Source of the DNA: Lytechinus pictus
Lineage: Eukaryota > Echinodermata > Echinoidea > Temnopleuroida > Toxopneustidae
Length of the DNA: 64,000 nt
Assembly: GCF_037042905.1 (NCBI RefSeq)
Contig: NC_087251.1
Coordinates: forward strand, 42,871,373-42,935,372
Direction of reading: 5' to 3'
A model generated the notes under the pieces. That model was not told where the DNA came from and ran no database searches. It saw only the letters and a program-made list of their open reading frames with translations. Positions 58,031 through 64,000 of this stretch are shown in pieces (position 1 is the stretch's first letter; each line of letters opens with the position of its first letter). The position numbers were made by a program, and so were the translations under genes.

Positions 58031-58560
58031 GGGGCGGTATTCTGAACATTGTCTTTTCTCCATATTTTATCTTTTCTCAGAGATATGACAGAATCGGTAT
58101 TCTGGTGGATGTCATAACTTTTGTCACAAAAATTGTCATAAATTTCGTCTCTTCTCTTTAGCGCGCACCAAAAATACGCGGCTTTAAATGCGCATAATCC
58201 TTTTATACAAGCAAAAGATATGACAGGGGGGTAGCAGTCATAAATTTTGTCATATCTTTTAGTACCAAATATCCTGCCGACTGAATGTCAAGCATCAATA
58301 TTCGCGTAGTTGCGCGATGCCAGCAACTGTATCGGGGATACGCCCTACCTATCACAGGGCTTTCCTATTGGCTAGAAGGGCTCCCACCGGGAACTAACGA
58401 TGAATTTGATTGGTTTGCTTCCGAAAAAGATGGGCGGAAACTTTGAGAGATATGACAGGGAAAAGACAATGTTCAGAATACCGATTTGTGACAATCATAG
58501 CAGTGTCACATCTCGGAGAGAAATGACAAAATTTATGACAGTGTTCCAGAATACCACCCC
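58031..58560. mobile_element. 530-bp inverted-repeat element nested in the 1.6-kb element
   Basis: Starts GGGGCGGTATTCTGAACATT and ends with an inverse GTTCCAGAATACCACCCC. Inner GTCATAACTTTTGTCA / TGACAAAATTTATGACA blocks and AGAGATATGACA repeats lie in both halves. It separates the minisatellite from the right arm of the host element. Confidence 0.8.
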
Positions 58561-58790
58561 TGATTACAGCTCCATTCGCCGACTCAAGCCTCTCTCACCT
58601 CTCTCATCCAATCAGCCTTCTACTAGAGTCTCACTCTGGTTTACAGTCCTTTTATGGACTGCGCTCATTCCGAATTCTCTAATTCCCATCCCCATTTGTT
58701 CGCATTCCATTTCACTTCTATCTCTATCCACTTTTATCTCAGTCCCTCCAAGACTGTACACATGGTGTGCCGTAAACTACTTCCGCGATT

Positions 58791-60969
58791 AGTAAGATCA
58801 AGCCATTGACTGAAGGGGGGAGGATCAAAGTGGCAATTACACTAAAGTTGACCATTAGACAAGGTATATTGTAAGCCCAGGAAGGCATGAGAACAATTTG
58901 TAGCAGGGACCAAACTGATACCAGGAAGTAATTTCAAAAACTTTTCTTAACCTTCACTCAATATTGACTGGTGATTCTTTCTTGTGCTAAATGAGAAACC
59001 AAAGAAAAATTCCCAGTTTTAACAAAAATGGGAGTAAACTTTCTGTATTTCCAATCAAATCTAATCCATCAAATTTCCTCCCTCTGGGCAACGTTATTGG
59101 AAATCTCGTCACAAAAAGGTCACCAGTCGTACATACATTACAAATTCATGGTGTGTCATTACATATGTATACATGTAAATAGATGTGTTATTTCATTTAT
59201 ATTCTCAGTGTAAACAATTCATTTTTTCTCAAATACTAACCAAAATGCATCCATTAACTGAGAAAATTTGCATTTAAGAAAAATATGATTTGAAAAAGTC
59301 AAAATATAATCCTATTGAAAAATGTTTGGTGCCTTTTATTATAGAAAATGACATACATGAAATTATGCTTGTTACAAATTAAAGGATTATGTTAAATTGG
59401 GGACAGCCTCTCCCCCCCTCCCTCCCCCGCTTGCAAGTCTCCTGTCTCAAATTTACTTGCCTCTCTCTTTCACTCTCTTCTCTCCCCCCCCCCCCACCCC
59501 CCTTTCTCAGACTTTACCTCTTCTCTGTAACTATACTGTTCATGTGACGAGGTCCGAGACAAAATCTATTTTCATAGGTGAAAGTGTTTATTGTTGAACT
59601 GCATACTTGCAAACAAGATACACTGCTGCTAACAGGTTATAACACGGAATGTACATTGTATAACCTGAACAAAGATATATGAAAAACATGAACCAAATGT
59701 ACAACTTCTTACAAAAGTACTTATAAAATGAAATCATCACTTTTATGTGGACGTCCATACTCAAACTTGATAAATTCTGGTGTGATAAAAATAAGTTACA
59801 TATTTACAACGATCAAGTCACAAGAAAGTTATTGGTATATTTACAGAAGGAACAGCATTAGCTTTACGTTAGATTGCTTGTGTGGTGTGCTTTCATAATT
59901 TGTGCTACCTGTAATGCTAAACGGATCAATACTTTGGAATTTATCATACAATTCGACGGGACAAATGTTGAACTCTTAGGAGACAATATGATAACCCTGT
60001 ATCTGGTTGGGTTGAGTTGGCTGGAGTTTGCCGTCTTTTCTGCTTTCGATTTTCATTATTGCCCCATGAGACGAAATGGGATTACATTGAGATTCTGACC
60101 GTCAAACTTCTCATGCCAACAGGGTGAGTTGGCATGAGAAAGACTCATACATGTAGGATGGCTTTTTGATTGATATTCCACTACCTGCAGTTCACTGTAC
60201 AAAGCCTGAATTGGAGAAAAGCTTAATTGGAAGATATGCGGCCCAAAGTACTGTAATGAATGCTAGGTAATGTAGCATGTTGGTTGCATAGCAGGTAGCA
60301 CAAATTTAGAACCCATATTGTGAATCTATGCATGATTCTGAATATTCAGTTGGATTAAGCATCATAAAGATATAATACAGAAGTTACCTTCTTAAAGACA
60401 CAACTTGATCACAAAAAAATGATATATTGGAGAAACCCCTTCCCCGAAATACTCGATGACAGCTCTTTAAGAACCTTTAAACGGTGTGAGGTTGACCACA
60501 GTGCTAGAACATCATATATAACAAGCAGTTCAGATCGTATTGTGTAGTATAACCACACCGTTTTCCCCTCCACTTGAAGGGTATCCCATTAAGTATGTAA
60601 AACCTGAAATGTTGGGGTATTTGTTCAACTTACATATGAAAAATTGAAGTGCTTCCAAATTATAATGGCTTGGGCAGATCACACAGAGAAGTAAGAATGG
60701 AGAAAACGGGATCGGACATACCAAATGGTCGATCATTTGATGGAAATGACATTGACATGCTGTTATGTCAGGAATTTACCTAAAAGTGACTGGAAACTTA
60801 TCCTTCGTTTTGGTTTTCAATATCAGTTTTTCTAATATTTCTGGGATTTTGTGAGCTTCAAGCATCAACAATCAAGGTAACTTTTTTTTTTACAAATCCT
60901 CCCCGATGCTGCAATCCTATCACCCCTCTGTTCCGAAACCCTTCAATAAAACTAATGAACACATCCTTC
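58791..60969. other. Region downstream of RSPH4A
   Basis: Probably includes the RSPH4A 3' UTR (minus strand). C-rich at 59410-59510; the 13-bp hairpin at 60108. No further gene seen. Confidence 0.5.
60108..60140. repeat. Perfect 13-bp hairpin
   Basis: TTCTCATGCCAAC and GTTGGCATGAGAA flank a 7-nt loop, between the eIF4A3 and RSPH4A 3' ends. Confidence 0.75.
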
Positions 60970-61198
60970 CTAATCATCTTCGCCATCCTCCTCCTCCTCA
61001 TCCTCCATCTCCTCTGCTGCTTCCATGGCTTCCTGCTGGGCCGCTCTGAGGGCTGCTTCCTCCTCCGGGGTGGGGTCCTCTGCCTCTGTGATCTCCGGTC
61101 CACTGGGGAATTCCTCCTGGACGGGGGGCGGTGGGGGTGGGCTGTAGTTGTCCGGAGAGTACTTGTGGCCCCAGCCGATGTACACATTCTCAAATTTC
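60970..61198 (-). CDS. RSPH4A: RSPH4A terminal exon
   Basis: Acceptor CCCCTATCAAG|GAAATT (an AAG acceptor). It encodes [18 protein letters not shown], a run of six prolines, [20 protein letters not shown] and an acidic tail, then TAG at 60972-60970. An AATAAA on this strand lies at 59592-59587, giving a possible 1.4-kb 3' UTR. Confidence 0.94.
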
Positions 61199-64000
61199 CT
61201 TGATAGGGGGAGAAAAAGTGGGAAAGATGATCAGATATGGAATAAAAATTAAATGAACATTTAAATCATGATTCACGAATATAATTTCTTCAAAAGTTAA
61301 CTACAGGATTAAAACAATTCATACTTGGTACATGAACTGACAACTAGCACTCCATAAATGTGTGGTCTCAATTAACACTGCGATAACTGCAATATGAGAA
61401 TACCACCCATTGACTACCAGAATTTGGGTTACAAAATCTAATCAATCCATACATACGGCATTGTCGCTTGGTTGCTAAAACCTTGTGTCTCATAATTAAC
61501 GATTTTGAGAATATCTCAGAATTTTTTAGAATTATGAATTAAGTAGCAACCTTCTTTTGCCTGGAAAGTTCTCTTCAGGAATTATGAGACTGTTTTCAGA
61601 CATTTTCTTCTAAAATGTTCACATAAAAGACTGAACACCCTAGCAACAACATACAACAACTATAAAGACCCTTTTAGGGAAAGGAAAACCAATTTGAGAA
61701 AGAGAAGTGGTGAATAACATGAGTCTATAGAAATGTGTATGAAATCCAAGCATTCTTACTTCTCTGTTCCGAAGGCATAGGCACCAGGCCATAGGTTTGA
61801 CTGGATGATGGCAATAGCATACTGAGGCACCAAAGTGGAAGATAAGCGAGCGCTCCACGCCGGCACGGTGTCAATTTCTGTCAAAGCACAAACACGATTT
61901 AAAAAAATCATTAATGTAAGTAATTATCGAAGAACCGTGTTTATTTGTAGAATTGTCAAACCAAAGACTAGTATTGTTCATACAGTTAAAAAAAAAAACA
62001 ATATCTCTCAAACAGCATATTCAATAAGGGCAGATTAGAAATTAAAGGTCTAGCATTTAGCTGCCGAATGATCATGGACATCACTATTTCACAAGTGATC
62101 TAAACAATCCCTTAGCACTCCTGTGACAAGAAAGAATACACAATAAAACAATGACAATGGAAGTATGTTCTTACAGGTTCAAGCAAGTAATAATTCACGT
62201 TGGCTGAGAAAAATCACATTCAGGATTGAAATGCAACAGGTTTCAACCTGTTTTTGTTGTTGTTGCCATGGCAATTAACATAAAAACAGACACATTTCAA
62301 AATATCTTTATCTCGATATATTATCTTGCACACAGATATTTAAGCACTATTTTCAGCTTGAATATTATAGCTCTAACATCATGCACGTTCAGTGAAAGAT
62401 ACAAGAGAAAAATAACAGAAAACGTAAAAGAATTATCAGAATACAGATTTTATTGTAACTCTGAAGATACACCAATATTTGTGTTTAGACGATTTTCAGA
62501 ATACGGCCCCAGAACTCACCAACGTCCTCAGAGAGGGGCGTGAGAAGAGGAGGTCCAACCTCTGGTTCCGGTTCATCGGGTTCTTCTCTCTCCTCTTCCT
62601 CATCTTCATCTTCAAAGTCATCCTCCTGTTGCTGCACTGGATTGAACCACGAGCATCGACCCTGGAGAATGGAATAGAAGACGTTAATAATAATAATAAT
62701 AGGCATTCATATAGCGCCATATATCTAGAAATATTCTATTCCAAGGCGCGATGTTATTATTATTATTACCCCGGCTTTAGCTTGAGCTGCCTTTCAGCGC
62801 TCATGCATTCAAGGGATTAATCCTGCCGGGTACCCATTCACCTCACCTGGGTTGAGTGCAGCACAATGTGGATGAATTTCTTGCTGAAGGAAATTATGCC
62901 AGGGCTGGGATTCGAACCCACGACCCTCTGTTTAAAAGTCAGAAGACTAATCCTATGGGCCACAGCAACGCTCCAATGTTGAAATTGGTTTAATGTATAT
63001 TGGAATTTTTTTCTCTTTGTAAGTCATTCTAATACATCAATTTACTGGTAAAGGGTAGTTTTCTACATAGCAAGAAAATATTAGACACCCTTTCCAATAG
63101 CAATGTCATATTTTCAACAGAGATACATGTACAATAATAAACATAATATCATCACCAAGGCTCTAATATATGGGGGGATGTAAAAATTAAACTAATAATT
63201 TATCGAAGACTTAAATGAAACTTCTACTAATGATAAATAGTAATAACGAAAGATACTCTGCTGTCAACTGACAAAAGGAATCAACTCTTGATTTTTTTCT
63301 CCAAAATTTACTTTAATTTCTTGATTCTAGATATTTTTTGTATGCTCTACATGGAATTGGAGTCACATAGCCCCAAATTTCTGAAATATAGAAGTTTCAA
63401 AAGCAGTTATCTCTATATATTTCCACATAAACAATGTCACATTTTCCTCCCTTACTAAGAAACTCATTCAACAAAGTTGCTTTTGTCAGTGGACAGCAGT
63501 AGTCACAAATATACACCTTTAGGTCTCTTCAGTGATTCAAACAATACCCCCACCCAAGATGTCAAAATGTATTGTACGTGTCACAGGCCCGTAATCTGAA
63601 GTCGGGTTTAACTTCAACTCAGGTTCAAAGTTGTGGTTTAAGTATGGATAACCAACTGTTACATAAATCACTAACAGTAGAGATATCAAATTTCAGCTCA
63701 TTTGGCTCTCAAATCATTCATAATTGTCTAGGAAGTATAAATAGATGATTGTCTTCCCCATCGATGAATCAAGAAAGAGCCCAGTAAACATAAGAAACAT
63801 ACAACTTAATAACCATTTTGACACTGTTGGCTTCCCATAATTTTAGCACAGAGTTAGACCGTGGCCCAAATACGGGCCACAGAGTCGAAGTTAGAAAGGG
63901 GCATGATTGACTCCATACCTGAGGCAGAATGTGTTGTACATGATGTACCCAGTTAGCCATAGATGGGTCTACAAGATCCTTCACTGGGATGCCTTCAAAG
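60970..64000 (-). CDS. RSPH4A: Radial spoke head protein RSPH4A/RSPH6A, 3' part (window edge cuts the 5' part)
   Basis: A structural component of the radial spoke head in motile 9+2 cilia and flagella, needed for regular axoneme beating. Four exons (63919-64000, 62520-62661, 61760-61877, 60970-61198) join in phase (0, 1, 2) to 189 C-terminal residues. Recognisable family blocks are [10 protein letters not shown] and [17 protein letters not shown], then an acidic run leading to [18 protein letters not shown], then [17 protein letters not shown] and [19 protein letters not shown], and finally [18 protein letters not shown] and a Glu/Asp-rich tail ending EDGEDD. Vertebrates have two paralogues (RSPH4A and RSPH6A); an invertebrate would likely have one gene ancestral to both, so the symbol is approximate. 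The N-terminal part lies beyond 64,000. Confidence 0.93.
61760..61877 (-). CDS. RSPH4A: RSPH4A exon ([18 protein letters not shown])
   Basis: Acceptor GCTTTGACAG|AAATTG completes a Glu codon; donor ACAGAGAA|GTAAGA leaves two bases of Lys. It encodes [17 protein letters not shown] then [19 protein letters not shown], a highly conserved block of the spoke head family. Confidence 0.94.
62520..62661 (-). CDS. RSPH4A: RSPH4A exon (acidic linker and [14 protein letters not shown])
   Basis: Acceptor CCATTCTCCAG|GGTCGA, donor GACGTTG|GTGAGT. It encodes [16 protein letters not shown], an Asp/Glu/Arg tract, and [24 protein letters not shown] tail with AT-trinucleotide repeats ends about 21 bp upstream of the acceptor AG. 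Confidence 0.93.
62684..62976 (-). mobile_element. tRNA-derived SINE (RSPH4A intron)
   Basis: The minus strand carries the B box GGTTCGAATCC at 62918-62908, GAAATTCATCCACATTGTGC, ACCCAGGTGAGGTGAATGGG and CTAAAGCCGGGGTAATAAT. The tail has GGCGCTATATGAATGCC and an ATT repeat ending about 21 bp before an RSPH4A splice acceptor. Confidence 0.85.
63586..63878. mobile_element. Family B inverted-repeat element, copy 3 (RSPH4A intron)
   Basis: Left end GGCCCGTAATCTGAAGTCGG with the GTTGTGGTTTAAGTATGGAT segment; the right end GGCCCAAATACGGGCC has lost part of the inverted arm. It ends about 40 bp from the donor of the first visible RSPH4A exon. Confidence 0.8.
63919..64000 (-). CDS. RSPH4A: RSPH4A exon (partial, runs off window)
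   Basis: Frame from 63999 reads [17 protein letters not shown] and [10 protein letters not shown] up to the donor CCTCAG|GTATGG. Phase 0 joins to GRCSWF of the next exon. The 5' boundary lies outside the window. Confidence 0.9.

Larger units (their letters stand above)
57174..58790. mobile_element. 1.6-kb inverted-repeat element carrying a minisatellite
   Basis: Left arm AATCGCGGAAGTGGTTTACG onward (about 57174-57405) and right arm (about 58566-58790) ending CGTAAACTACTTCCGCGATT are inverted copies. Shared inner blocks include GAGAGAGGCTTGAGTCGGCG with its inverse CGCCGACTCAAGCCTCTCTC. TAGTAAGATCAA abuts the right end and recurs 34 bp left of the left end. The interior holds the 21-bp array and a second, nested element. 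Confidence 0.85.

Noticed and set aside
60858-61193. 111-codon minus frame rich in Arg and Pro over the RSPH4A terminal exon
   Set aside because: It is a shadow of the true RSPH4A frame, which carries the family sequence [18 protein letters not shown].

Overview
The window is eukaryotic nuclear DNA: split genes with GT-AG introns, AT-rich intergenic DNA, tRNA-derived SINEs and many short inverted-repeat elements. The gene content (an Hlx/H2.0 homeobox gene, the exon-junction helicase eIF4A3 and the ciliary radial-spoke protein RSPH4A), together with the repeat style, suggests a marine invertebrate deuterostome. An echinoderm, perhaps a sea urchin, is the best guess. The species is an inference and was not checked against any database.

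Layout. From 1 to 17,203 I find no gene, only dispersed inverted-repeat elements, one SINE fragment and homopolymer tracts. An Hlx-type homeobox gene lies on the minus strand (coding 28,986 down to 17,204; four exons; 491 codons), and every splice phase agrees. From about 29.0 to 42.5 kb is gene-free DNA holding a (TAG)n array, a nested hairpin element with 33-bp terminal inverted repeats (32.03-32.36 kb), a 4.3-kb element with mariner-like ends (33.39-37.70 kb) and a block of GCGAGCGCGAAGCGCGAGC repeats (39.4-40.9 kb). The complete eIF4A3 gene is on the plus strand (42,490-54,494; twelve coding exons; 398 codons). Between 54.5 and 61 kb lie its probable 3' UTR and a 1.6-kb inverted-repeat element carrying a 21-bp minisatellite. 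The 3' end of RSPH4A enters on the minus strand (64,000 down to 60,970; four exons; 189 residues visible).

The three genes are not an operon and share no pathway. Hlx is a developmental transcription factor, eIF4A3 works in splicing-coupled mRNA surveillance, and RSPH4A is an axoneme part. Much of the unusual sequence is mobile-element structure, some of it at splice sites. The most notable observations are a 217-bp tandem duplication that copies most of the eIF4A3 helicase motif VI exon with a damaged acceptor, a second small repeat of the eIF4A3 exon 6 splice donor, a SINE whose tail ends about 20 bp from an RSPH4A acceptor, and several large non-coding inverted-repeat elements. I found no CRISPR array, intact tRNA or rRNA gene, transposase or reverse-transcriptase gene, and no clear sign of an undescribed multi-gene system.
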